Source: CAZXTR01 sp964643615 (GTDB lineage: Bacteria > Pseudomonadota > Alphaproteobacteria > CAAHEQ01 > UBA3637). Taken from it: a stretch of 6,050 bases of DNA. Location of the stretch: the NCBI GenBank assembly GCA_964643615.1, contig CAZXTR010000043.1:1-6050 (forward strand), given 5' to 3'. The number at the start of each line of letters is the position of its first letter. The stretch's first letter is position 1. Position numbers and translations under genes: made by a program. The notes below the pieces were generated by a model, which was given only the letters and a program-made list of their open reading frames with translations, had not been told where the DNA came from and made no database searches. Below are positions 1 through 6,050 of this stretch, one piece after another.

Positions 1-2540
1 CCTCCAACCGCTTGTGCTGCTATTTTAACAAGTTCCACGGCGTTTATCTTTGGCGTTAAGTCATTTGTGATGCCAATAACAATGGATACTTTATCTTCGT
101 TTGTTGATACCAACATAATAATGCCTGTATGGACGGACTGCTTTAATTGGTCAACCATTCCTTTTAATTCTTTGGCCGGCACCTCGTTTAACTCCTTGGC
201 AATAAAAATCAATGGCAATCCCTGGTAAATGATGTCTTCATGCTTATCGTTTTCTGAATAGGGAACCGTTGCTTTTTGGCGCATTTGGACAATTTGTTTT
301 TCTAACTTTTTTTTATCATCCATTAACAAAACAATACGTTCAGTCAATTTGTCCGGCGTCGTTTTCAATAAAGAGGATAGACGAAATAAAGTTTCTTCTT
401 GGTTCGCTATGTACTGATAAGCCGTGATTCCAGCAATTGCTTCAATACGCCGAACTCCTGAAGATACTGCTGTTTCACAAAGGATTTTGAATAGTCCAAT
501 ATCTCCCGTCCGTTGAACGTGTGTTCCTCCACAAAGTTCTATAGACAGAGGACAATCTGATTGTCCAAAAGAAACGACACGGACTGTTTCTCCATATTTT
601 TCTCCGAAAAGAGCCATCGCTCCTTGTTTGATAGCTTCATCAGGGCTCATCAATCGCGTTATCGCTGGAACGTTTTGCAAAATCATTTTGTTAACGAATT
701 CCTCGGTTTGTTGAATTTCTATCGCTGTCATTGCACGAGGATTACTGAAATCAAAACGCAACTTATCATCTGCAACATAAGAACCCTTTTGTTGAACATT
801 CTTTCCTAAAACTTTTTGTAACGAAGCTTGTAATAAATGTGTTGCTGAATGGTGTCCTTGAATGTTGAAACGTTTTTGCATATCTACTTGCATCGCAACA
901 GAGGTGTTCGTATTAAAAGAGCCTTTGGTTACTTTTCCAAAATGGGCAAAAAATCGACCTAACTTTTTTTGTGTGTCTGTAACCGTAAAAACGGCGCCTT
1001 GTGATGAAATTGTTCCACTGTCCCCAATTTGCCCACCCATTTCTGCATAAAATGGCGTTTGATTAGTTAAAATGTAGCCCTTGTCATCTTTTCCCAATGA
1101 TGTCACTATCTTTCCGTCTTTGACTAAAGCAATAATTTCGGCTTGTGCTTTATTTTCTGTATAGCCCAAAAATTCCGATGTGGGGATTTTGTCGGATAGA
1201 TTAAACCATACCGATTCTGTTGCTGTTTCTCCAGACCCAGCCCATGTTTTTCGCGCTTCTTGTTTGCTTTTGTCCATTGCTTGATTAAAGGCGTTAACGT
1301 TTACTTGAATGCCTTTGGAACGTAAAACATCTTGTGTTAAATCCAAAGGAAAGCCATAGGTATCATATAATCTAAAAGCTGTTTCTCCAGAAAATGTTTT
1401 ACTTGAGGGCATATTTTGAACCTCTAAATCCAACAACTTTAATCCTTTGTCTAATGTTTGTTTGAATTTGTTTTCTTCCAACTTTAGCGTTTCTTCAATT
1501 AACCCTTGTGCTTGTTTCAATTCGGGATAAACATCTCCCATGTGTTGTTTTAAACATTCGACTAATCGATACATTAACGAGTCTTTATATCCAATTAAAT
1601 GTATGTGCCTCATGGCTCGGCGCATAATACGTCGAAGCACATATCCGCGCCCTTCGTTCGAAGGTAAAATACCGTCCGCAATCAAAAAAGCACTAGAGCG
1701 TAAATGGTCAGCAATTACACGCAACGAAATTTTATGAGGGCCATTCGGATTTGTGTTTGTTAAGTCGGCGGCTTTTTCAATAAGAGCGCGGAAAATATCA
1801 ATATTGAAATTGTCATTTGTGCCATGTAAAACAGCACTAATACGTTCTAACCCAGAACCCGTATCAATACATGGTTTGGGAATGTTGATGCGTGTTCCAT
1901 TTGGCAAATCTTCGAATTGGTCGAAAACGAGATTCCAAATTTCAATGAATCTGTCGCCATCTTCATTGGGGGTTCCAGGAAGACCACCAAAAATTTTATC
2001 ACCGTGGTCATAGAAAATTTCAGAACAGGGTCCACAAGGCCCTGTATCTCCCATTTGCCAAAAATTATCTTTTGTCGCTATTTTGATAATTTTATCCTCC
2101 GAAAACCCCGTTATTTTTTTCCAAATTTGAAGAGCTTCTTCGTCTTTGTGAAAAACAGTAATGTAAAGTTTTTTCTTTGGGATCCCATACCCTTTTGTCA
2201 ATAACTCCCAAGCAAAGTGAATAGCTTCATCTTTGAAGTAATCGCCAAACGAAAAATTGCCCAACATTTCAAAAAAAGTATGATGGCGAACGGTATAGCC
2301 AACATTATCTAAATCGTTATGTTTCCCGCCCGCACGTACAGACTTTTGAAATGTTGTTGCTCTTGTATAGGGTGGTTTTTCAGCCCCTGTGAAATAATTT
2401 TTAAATTGTACCATGCCCGAATTTGCAAACATAAGTGTCGGGTCGTTATTAGGAATAAGAGATGCACTAGGAACGTGAATATGTCCTTGTTTCACAAAAT
2501 AATCGATAAAGGTTTTGCGAGCATCGTTTGTGATTGTCAT
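1..2540 (-). CDS. alaS: Alanyl-tRNA synthetase, 3' end cut by window edge
   Basis: Class II aminoacyl-tRNA synthetase that charges tRNA-Ala with alanine in the cytoplasm and hydrolyses mischarged Ser/Gly-tRNA-Ala. The minus frame is open without a stop from the ATG at 2540 to the window edge: 846 full codons ending in Val-Gly just before a second Gly, which matches the start of the C-terminal glycine-rich motif. About 30 residues are therefore missing. The aminoacylation domain (about 1-240) has motif 1 (GMVQFK, 42-47), motif 2 (RHHTFFEMLGNFSFGDYFK, 85-103) and motif 3 (GLERI, 230-234). Trp161, Asn203 and Asp226 sit at a constant offset of 9 from the E. coli alanine pocket (W170, N212, D235). 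The editing domain carries the zinc set HxxxH (His564, His568) and CxxxH (Cys670, His674), so proofreading looks intact. AAAGGA at 2548-2553, seven bases before the ATG, supports the start. It lies downstream of recA in the same direction but has its own likely promoter. Confidence 0.98.
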   Translation of the reverse strand, partial: MTITNDARKTFIDYFVKQGHIHVPSASLIPNNDPTLMFANSGMVQFKNYFTGAEKPPYTRATTFQKSVRAGGKHNDLDNVGYTVRHHTFFEMLGNFSFGDYFKDEAIHFAWELLTKGYGIPKKKLYITVFHKDEEALQIWKKITGFSEDKIIKIATKDNFWQMGDTGPCGPCSEIFYDHGDKIFGGLPGTPNEDGDRFIEIWNLVFDQFEDLPNGTRINIPKPCIDTGSGLERISAVLHGTNDNFNIDIFRALIEKAADLTNTNPNGPHKISLRVIADHLRSSAFLIADGILPSNEGRGYVLRRIMRRAMRHIHLIGYKDSLMYRLVECLKQHMGDVYPELKQAQGLIEETLKLEENKFKQTLDKGLKLLDLEVQNMPSSKTFSGETAFRLYDTYGFPLDLTQDVLRSKGIQVNVNAFNQAMDKSKQEARKTWAGSGETATESVWFNLSDKIPTSEFLGYTENKAQAEIIALVKDGKIVTSLGKDDKGYILTNQTPFYAEMGGQIGDSGTISSQGAVFTVTDTQKKLGRFFAHFGKVTKGSFNTNTSVAMQVDMQKRFNIQGHHSATHLLQASLQKVLGKNVQQKGSYVADDKLRFDFSNPRAMTAIEIQQTEEFVNKMILQNVPAITRLMSPDEAIKQGAMALFGEKYGETVRVVSFGQSDCPLSIELCGGTHVQRTGDIGLFKILCETAVSSGVRRIEAIAGITAYQYIANQEETLFRLSSLLKTTPDKLTERIVLLMDDKKKLEKQIVQMRQKATVPYSENDKHEDIIYQGLPLIFIAKELNEVPAKELKGMVDQLKQSVHTGIIMLVSTNEDKVSIVIGITNDLTPKINAVELVKIAAQAVG

Positions 2541-2547
2541 TTTTAAA

Positions 2548-2595
2548 TCCTTTGTTTTGTTTCTTGTATTATACATAAAAAAAGCCCGATGACAA
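2548..2595 (-). promoter_or_regulatory. alaS promoter and ribosome binding site
   Basis: On the minus strand there is a perfect -10 TATAAT at 2573-2568 and a 5/6 -35 TTGTCA at 2595-2590, separated by 16 bases. Transcription would start near 2561, giving a leader of about 20 bases that contains the Shine-Dalgarno AAAGGA (2553-2548). This is the best-matching sigma-70 promoter in the window. The -35 covers most of the loop of the recA terminator, so the two signals share DNA. The assignment rests on consensus match and position only. Confidence 0.72.
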
Positions 2596-2607
2596 TATCG
2601 AGCTTTT
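2577..2607 (-). terminator. Rho-independent terminator of recA
   Basis: Read on the minus strand, AAAAGCTCGAT (2607-2597), a 6-base loop (2596-2591) and ATCGGGCTTTT (2590-2580) form an 11-bp stem with a single U-G wobble, followed by a run of T through 2577. It begins about 20 bases past the recA stop. In the plus-strand transcript the wobble becomes a C-A mismatch, so the structure favours the minus strand, as expected for a recA terminator. It sits only 36 bases before the alaS ATG. Confidence 0.85.
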
Positions 2608-2627
2608 ATTTTTTTCGTCTCGGCGGA

Positions 2628-3680
2628 TTATTCGGTAACGGAAGTTTCTTCCATGGGCACCGGGGCATGATCATCTAAAATCATTTTTTTCGATAATTCC
2701 GCAGCATCTTCCCGAATTGTTTTTTCGATTTCTTTCATTAATTCAGGATGTTCTTTCAAATATTGCCGAGCACTTTCGCGACCTTGAGCAAGCCTTGTAC
2801 CTTTGTAAGTATACCAAGAACCCGATTTTTCGATGATGTTTGCCTTTACCCCAAAATCTAAAAGTTCGCCCGTTTTGGAAATTCCTTCGCCGTAAATAAT
2901 GTCAAAGTCAACAGTTTTGAACGGAGGAGCAACTTTGTTTTTAACAACTTTTACACGAGTTTGATTGCCAATAGTATCTTCTCTGTCCTTGATAGCGCCG
3001 ATTCGACGAATGTCAAGGCGTACAGACGCGTAAAATTTTAATGCATTGCCTCCAGTTGTTGTTTCTGGATTGCCAAACATGATACCTATTTTCATTCGAA
3101 TTTGGTTGATAAAAATAATTAATGTATTGGAACGTGCGACAGAGGAAGTTAATTTTCTTAATGCTTGGCTCATTAATCGTGCTTGAAGCCCCATATGTTG
3201 ATCCCCCATTTCTCCTTCAATTTCGGCTTTTGGGACAAGTGCGGCAACGGAGTCAATCACTAAAACGTCAATAGCCCCCGAACGTACGAGAGTATCTGCG
3301 ATTTCTAATGCTTGTTCCCCTGTATCTGGTTGAGAAATCAATAATTCATTGATGTTGACCCCTAATTTGGATGCATATGAAGGATCCATTGCATGTTCTG
3401 CGTCAATATAAGCACAAGAACCTCCATTTTTTTGAGATTCCGCAACAACATGTAATGCAAGAGTCGTTTTCCCAGAGCTTTCTGGTCCATAAATTTCAAC
3501 AATTCGTCCCTTTGGCAATCCTCCTATTCCAAGAGCCAAATCTAATCCAAGAGAACCAGTAGAAATAGACGGAATCTCGACGGCGTTGTCGCATTGTCCC
3601 AATCGCATAATTGAACCTTTCCCAAAAGTCCTTTCGATTTGAGAAAGGGCAACGCCTAAGGCTTTTTCTTTATCCATCAT
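2628..3680 (-). CDS. recA: RecA recombinase, complete
   Basis: ATP-dependent DNA strand-exchange protein that forms filaments on single-stranded DNA, drives recombinational repair and stimulates LexA self-cleavage. It has 350 residues, normal for the family. Visible in order: an N-terminal polymerisation helix (about 1-25); Walker A GPESSGKT (65-72, Lys71, Thr72); the catalytic glutamate in IDAEHA (Glu95); Walker B VLVIDS (139-144, Asp143); DNA-binding loop L1 around EGEMGDQHMG (155-164); loop L2 within NQIRMKIGIMFGNPETTTGG (192-211); and a C-terminal domain with an acidic tail. No key residue is missing. The protein begins Met-Met. The ribosome-binding GAAAAGGA (about 3698-3692) is nearer the first ATG (3680), though the gap of about 11 bases is slightly long; starting at 3677 would remove only one residue. 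No recX follows; alaS is the next gene. Probable SOS control comes from the upstream LexA-like site. Confidence 0.99.
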   Translation of the reverse strand: MMDKEKALGVALSQIERTFGKGSIMRLGQCDNAVEIPSISTGSLGLDLALGIGGLPKGRIVEIYGPESSGKTTLALHVVAESQKNGGSCAYIDAEHAMDPSYASKLGVNINELLISQPDTGEQALEIADTLVRSGAIDVLVIDSVAALVPKAEIEGEMGDQHMGLQARLMSQALRKLTSSVARSNTLIIFINQIRMKIGIMFGNPETTTGGNALKFYASVRLDIRRIGAIKDREDTIGNQTRVKVVKNKVAPPFKTVDFDIIYGEGISKTGELLDFGVKANIIEKSGSWYTYKGTRLAQGRESARQYLKEHPELMKEIEKTIREDAAELSKKMILDDHAPVPMEETSVTE

Positions 3681-3738
3681 TTTTTATGTTTTCCTTTTCA
3701 ATAACGTTATAAATATAAACTTTTCTTGTTCATTTTTT

Positions 3739-3767
3739 AATGTACCCCGTTTGTTCTTTTGTTGCAA
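3739..3767 (-). promoter_or_regulatory. Probable recA promoter
   Basis: On the minus strand, TTGCAA (3767-3762, 4/6 to the -35 consensus) and TACATT (3744-3739, 4/6 to the -10 consensus) are separated by exactly 17 bases. Transcription would start near 3732, giving a leader of about 50 bases before recA. The match is moderate, as expected for a regulated promoter, and the LexA-like site covers its spacer and half of the -10. Inferred from consensus and position. Confidence 0.5.
3742..3756. promoter_or_regulatory. Putative LexA operator (SOS box)
   Basis: The plus strand reads GTAC-CCCGTTT-GTTC. Alphaproteobacterial LexA is known to bind the direct repeat GTTC-N7-GTTC, so this differs by one base (GTAC for GTTC in the first half) with exact spacing. 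It covers the spacer and half of the -10 of the proposed recA promoter, where a repressor would block polymerase. The position upstream of recA, the classic LexA target, raises confidence, but a one-mismatch site in AT-rich DNA could be chance. Confidence 0.5.
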
Positions 3768-3790
3768 GCAAAATTTTTATTTTTTATTAA
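3762..3790 (+). promoter_or_regulatory. Possible promoter of the forward two-gene operon
   Basis: The same palindromic TTGCAA (3762-3767) can serve as a -35 on the plus strand, followed after 17 bases by TATTAA (3785-3790, 4/6 to the -10 consensus). Transcription would begin near 3797. AT-rich DNA yields such matches easily, so this is tentative. The divergent arrangement requires some forward promoter in 3681-3834, unless the operon is read from within recA. Confidence 0.32.
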
Positions 3791-3834
3791 GATGTTTGTT
3801 TTATCTTTACCATAAAAGGAGTGCATCATAAAAA

Positions 3835-4398
3835 ATGAATGTAAAATATTTTTTTTGGCGATACAAATATTCGTTATTAGTGATTTTGTTATCTTTAATT
3901 ATTTTTTTAGATGAATCAAAGTTGAAACAATCCGTTTACCATGTTGGTATGATGATTCTTTCTTTAACCTTGTTTTGGGTTGGTGCTATTTTGTTTTTAG
4001 GCTTGACGCGAGTCTATGGTTTCCTGTATCCACTAAGCATTCGAAGTTTTTTATTTAAACTAAACCTACTTTTGTTTGAAAAAAATCAAAATTTACAAGG
4101 TGTTTTATTAGAAAAAAAATACTTGATTGAAAGGGCTAAAATTCGGATTGAATCGATTCAAAAATGGAAAAATTTCCATTCAAATCAAACGTTATTACAG
4201 TTATTGTGTTCATCTTCCGAAATGTTTAAAAAAGCTTTTCGCTCTTTACTTTATCGAGAAGAAGGTTTGCCGATTTCTGAATGGCAAGGATTAACGAGCC
4301 AAGAAGGGAAGGGGACAATGGCTTTGTTCACACTGCCTGTTAAAAGAGATATTTCGCCAGATATTGAATCAAAAAAAATTAAGGACCTGAAAAAATGA
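3835..4398 (+). CDS. Small two-helix membrane protein, unknown function
   Basis: I do not recognise this 187-residue protein. Two hydrophobic segments are clear, at about 12-25 and 35-57, joined by a short charged loop (DESKLKQ). The positive N-terminus and the Lys/Arg-rich region after the second segment suggest both ends are cytoplasmic, with the loop outside. The remaining 120 or so residues look helical and basic (about 80-140), then polar and ending in a lysine-rich tail. It is too short, with too few spanning segments, for a typical ABC permease. The start is the ATG after AAGGAG (3816-3821); the 13-base gap is longer than usual, but no better in-frame start is evident. Its stop overlaps the start of the next gene (ATGA, 4395-4398), so the two products are probably made together and may interact. 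Codon and base composition match the neighbours, so it does not look recently acquired. Confidence 0.85.
   Translation: MNVKYFFWRYKYSLLVILLSLIIFLDESKLKQSVYHVGMMILSLTLFWVGAILFLGLTRVYGFLYPLSIRSFLFKLNLLLFEKNQNLQGVLLEKKYLIERAKIRIESIQKWKNFHSNQTLLQLLCSSSEMFKKAFRSLLYREEGLPISEWQGLTSQEGKGTMALFTLPVKRDISPDIESKKIKDLKK
4381..4398 (+). promoter_or_regulatory. Ribosome binding site and ATGA start/stop overlap
   Basis: AAGGA at 4381-4385 lies nine bases before the ATG at 4395, inside the last codons of the upstream gene. The ATG shares bases with that gene's TGA stop (ATGA). This fixes the start of the downstream gene and suggests translational coupling. Confidence 0.75.
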
Positions 4399-5420
4399 AA
4401 AAAAAATATTTTTTGTTCATATTCCTTCTTTATGGTGTGGCTTGTTTTTTTGTAAATCTTCAAGCTAAAGAAAAAATTTTCTATATTGAGGAGGAAGGAA
4501 CTTCAATTTTAACACATACGAGAAAAAATAAAAAAGTTTGTGGTTCGTCTTTTAAGCCTTTGCGTGTGTCTGGGTTCGTTAATTATCCTCCATTTGGTTG
4601 GGTAGAACAAAAACAAAGTTTAAAAAAACAAAAAGTACTTGTTTCTTATAACCAAGGCGTTGGATTTGTTCTTTTCGAGAAAATTGCGAAGGATTTGGGA
4701 GTGACCGTTGCTAATTATACTTTTCAATCTTATAAAAAAGCACAAGAGGCGATCCAGTTGGGACAAACGGATCTTTTGTTAGGAACTTATTATGATAAAA
4801 GTCAATATTCTCCTTTAGATATGGTTTATCCTGCGTATTTAAAAAATCCTTTTATTATTGTTTCTATGAAAGGCCGATTCCCGCCAATTACACATTTTTC
4901 AGAATTAGCGGCAAAAAAAGGAGTGATGCGAAAAGAAGAATATATTTTACCCCTTATTCAAGAGCTTTTGCCTAATGATGTTCATGTTGTCGAAGTATCT
5001 GGAGCTAGAAATGCATTTAAAAAATTAATGAGCAATGAAGCTGATTTTATGTTGACCAGCCAATATGCTTTTGAGGCTGAGGTTCGGCGTTTTAAAATTA
5101 GAGAACAATTTGATGTTTCAGATACGATTTTTTATAAACCAACTTTGTTTTTTGCTTTTTCTCAAATAGGAGACTGTGCTCCTTTGCATAAAAAGGTGAT
5201 TGAAAATAAATTGAAAAAGCTTGTTGAAGATGATAATTTTATCACCGTTTTAATTTTATCTCAAATTGAATTATGGGAAAATAAATTTAAAGATGATCCT
5301 CCTTTGTCTTTGGATGAAACTCCTACATTTAGTCCGATTTTAGAAGAAAATAAAGATGAAGGTGAAGAAGAATCTGCTATACAAGACAAGGATTTCCTTT
5401 CGAACGAAAAAAATAATTAG
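4395..5420 (+). CDS. Secreted substrate-binding-fold protein (SBP family 3-like)
   Basis: A 341-residue protein probably exported to the periplasm. A basic start (MKKK), a hydrophobic core (5-22) and a likely cleavage after Asn-Leu-Gln-Ala (about 24) form a Sec signal peptide. Residues 56-295 resemble a family 3 solute-binding (type 2 periplasmic binding) domain: first strand LRVSGFVNYPPFGWVE (56-71), then the GVGFVLFEKIAKDLG helix (88-102), the AIQLGQTDLLLGTYY segment (119-133) and the lobe-2 AFKKLMSNEADFML segment (207-220). The arginine that grips the ligand alpha-carboxylate in typical amino-acid binders (the TxxR after the GxxDL strand) is not seen; DKSQYSP (134-140) stands there, so an amino-acid ligand is doubtful. 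About 30 extra residues (25-55) precede the domain, and a charged, Glu/Asp-rich tail (298-341) follows it. No permease or ATPase gene is adjacent. Family assignment is fairly sure; ligand and role are unknown. Confidence 0.82.
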   Translation: MKKKYFLFIFLLYGVACFFVNLQAKEKIFYIEEEGTSILTHTRKNKKVCGSSFKPLRVSGFVNYPPFGWVEQKQSLKKQKVLVSYNQGVGFVLFEKIAKDLGVTVANYTFQSYKKAQEAIQLGQTDLLLGTYYDKSQYSPLDMVYPAYLKNPFIIVSMKGRFPPITHFSELAAKKGVMRKEEYILPLIQELLPNDVHVVEVSGARNAFKKLMSNEADFMLTSQYAFEAEVRRFKIREQFDVSDTIFYKPTLFFAFSQIGDCAPLHKKVIENKLKKLVEDDNFITVLILSQIELWENKFKDDPPLSLDETPTFSPILEENKDEGEEESAIQDKDFLSNEKNN

Positions 5421-5445
5421 TGCATAGTTACTTATTTTATTTTTT
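5407..5445. terminator. Possible weak bidirectional terminator between convergent genes
   Basis: TAATTA (5414-5419) and TAGTTA (5425-5430) can pair as a 6-bp stem with one wobble and a 5-base loop. Seven A lie on the left (5407-5413) and a T-rich run (5432-5445) on the right, giving a U-tract in either direction. The stem is almost all A-T and therefore weak. It overlaps both stop codons. Position between convergent genes is the main support. Confidence 0.35.
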
Positions 5446-6050
5446 GGTTTTTTGAGCGGAGTGGTTCTTTAATTTCGTGAATTTGTGAAGATACTTTTTC
5501 TATAACCTTTTTAAAATTTGCTAAAGAAGAATTTTTTAAAGTCCTTTTGGGAATGGTATAGGTTTGTAAAGGATTAACTTGCACTCCATTTTTAATAACT
5601 TCATAGTGTAAATGTGTTCCTGTCGATCTTCCCGTTGAACCAACGTATCCGATAATGTCTCCACGTTTGATATAAGATCCAACTTTAAGTTCTTTATGGA
5701 AAGCACTCAGATGACCATAGGCTGTTGAAAAAGAGTTGGTGTGTTGTATGCGAATGTATTTGCCATAAGCTCCGTTTCGTCCCATTTTGACGATTAAACC
5801 ATCTGCACCAGCGGGGATAGGCGTCCCTTTTGGTGCGGGAAAATCTACCCCAGAATGGTGTTTTTGATATTTTAAAATAGGATGCCGTCGTGTCCCAAAA
5901 TAAGATGAAATGCGTCCACTTCCTAAAGGTCTTTTCATAATGATTTTTGGGGCACTTTCACCATTCTCGTTATAAAATCCAGGGTTTCCGGAAGCGTCAA
6001 TAAAATAATAACGATTGTATGTTTTCTTATTGCTTGTTAAAGAAACATAA
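5432..6050 (-). CDS. M23 (LytM/lysostaphin-type) metallopeptidase, 5' end beyond window
   Basis: C-terminal 205 residues of a zinc endopeptidase family that cuts peptide cross-links in peptidoglycan, normally acting in the periplasm. The frame stays open from the TAA at 5432-5434 to the window edge. The Met at 5938 is internal: the residues before it (YYFIDASGNPGFYNENGESAPKII, partly shown as FIDASGNPGFYNENG) are the usual pre-domain segment of this family. Numbering from the first full codon (6049), the catalytic domain shows GRISSYFGTRRHP (45-57), HSGVD with zinc ligands His65 and Asp69, the YGHL histidine (His113), GSTGRSTGTHLHYE with His146 and zinc-ligand His148, and a closing VNP (158-160). 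All expected catalytic residues are present, so it should be active rather than a degenerate EnvC-like activator. A lysine-rich tail of about 40 residues follows. The N-terminal anchor or signal lies outside the window. Confidence 0.94.
   Translation of the reverse strand, partial: YVSLTSNKKTYNRYYFIDASGNPGFYNENGESAPKIIMKRPLGSGRISSYFGTRRHPILKYQKHHSGVDFPAPKGTPIPAGADGLIVKMGRNGAYGKYIRIQHTNSFSTAYGHLSAFHKELKVGSYIKRGDIIGYVGSTGRSTGTHLHYEVIKNGVQVNPLQTYTIPKRTLKNSSLANFKKVIEKVSSQIHEIKEPLRSKNQKIK

Noticed and set aside
561..2546. Several open frames of 62-95 codons on the plus strand, and a short minus frame at 1847-2035, across the alaS region
   Set aside because: They lie within the continuous alaS minus-strand frame, which carries all expected AlaRS motifs; the short frames show no recognisable protein pattern.
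3371..3562. 63-codon plus-strand frame inside recA
   Set aside because: It is antisense to the Walker A region of recA and has no family features.
3728..3756. GTTC at 3728-3731 paired with GTTC at 3753-3756 as a LexA site
   Set aside because: The two half-sites are 21 bases apart, not the 7 required; only the GTAC/GTTC pair has correct spacing.
3835..4398. Small membrane protein as an ABC transporter permease for the adjacent binding protein
   Set aside because: It has only two probable spanning segments and no EAA-type loop, whereas such permeases usually have five or more segments.
4428..4448. Lipoprotein box around Cys17 of the binding-fold protein (GVAC)
   Set aside because: The -3 position is Gly rather than Leu/Val/Ile and the hydrophobic core continues beyond the cysteine, so signal peptidase I cleavage near residue 24 is more likely.
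4251..4463. 70-codon minus-strand frame across the operon junction
   Set aside because: It is antisense to two convincing forward genes with good ribosome binding at the second start; its composition simply mirrors the A-rich sense strand.
5936..5938. ATG at 5938 as the start of the M23 peptidase
   Set aside because: The frame continues upstream to the window edge with residues typical of the segment preceding the M23 domain, and a protein starting here would lack any export signal.

Overview
The window reads as ordinary chromosome from a low-GC alphaproteobacterium. The RecA sequence (opening DKEKALGVALSQIERTFGKG), the recA-alaS order with no recX between them, and a LexA-like GTTC-N7-GTTC type site upstream of recA all point to this class. 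The strong A+T bias, in coding and non-coding DNA alike, would fit a host-associated group such as Holosporales or another reduced alphaproteobacterial lineage. The placement below class level is inference; I could not run a phylogeny.

Layout. Positions 1-2540 (minus) hold alaS, open at its 3' end so that about 30 C-terminal residues are missing. Positions 2541-2627 are a very compact recA-alaS junction: the recA terminator hairpin and a near-consensus alaS promoter occupy the same bases, with the alaS -35 hexamer covering most of the terminator loop. Positions 2628-3680 (minus) hold a complete recA. Positions 3681-3834 are a divergent intergenic region with a plausible recA promoter, a LexA-like site over its spacer and -10, and a possible forward promoter sharing the same palindromic TTGCAA -35. 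Positions 3835-5420 (plus) hold a two-gene operon with a 4-base ATGA overlap: a small membrane protein of unknown function, then a secreted type-2 periplasmic-binding-fold protein. Positions 5432-6050 (minus) hold the C-terminal part of an M23 (LytM/lysostaphin-type) metallopeptidase whose start lies beyond the window. It converges on the operon with only 11 bases between the stop codons.

Functionally, recA (recombination and SOS) and alaS (Ala-tRNA synthesis) are housekeeping genes. The M23 peptidase implies that the cell still makes and remodels peptidoglycan. The only part without an assignable role is the forward operon: an orphan binding-fold protein, lacking the usual ligand-binding arginine and any adjacent ABC permease or ATPase, apparently translated together with a two-helix membrane protein. 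I see no mobile element, CRISPR array, tRNA or rRNA.
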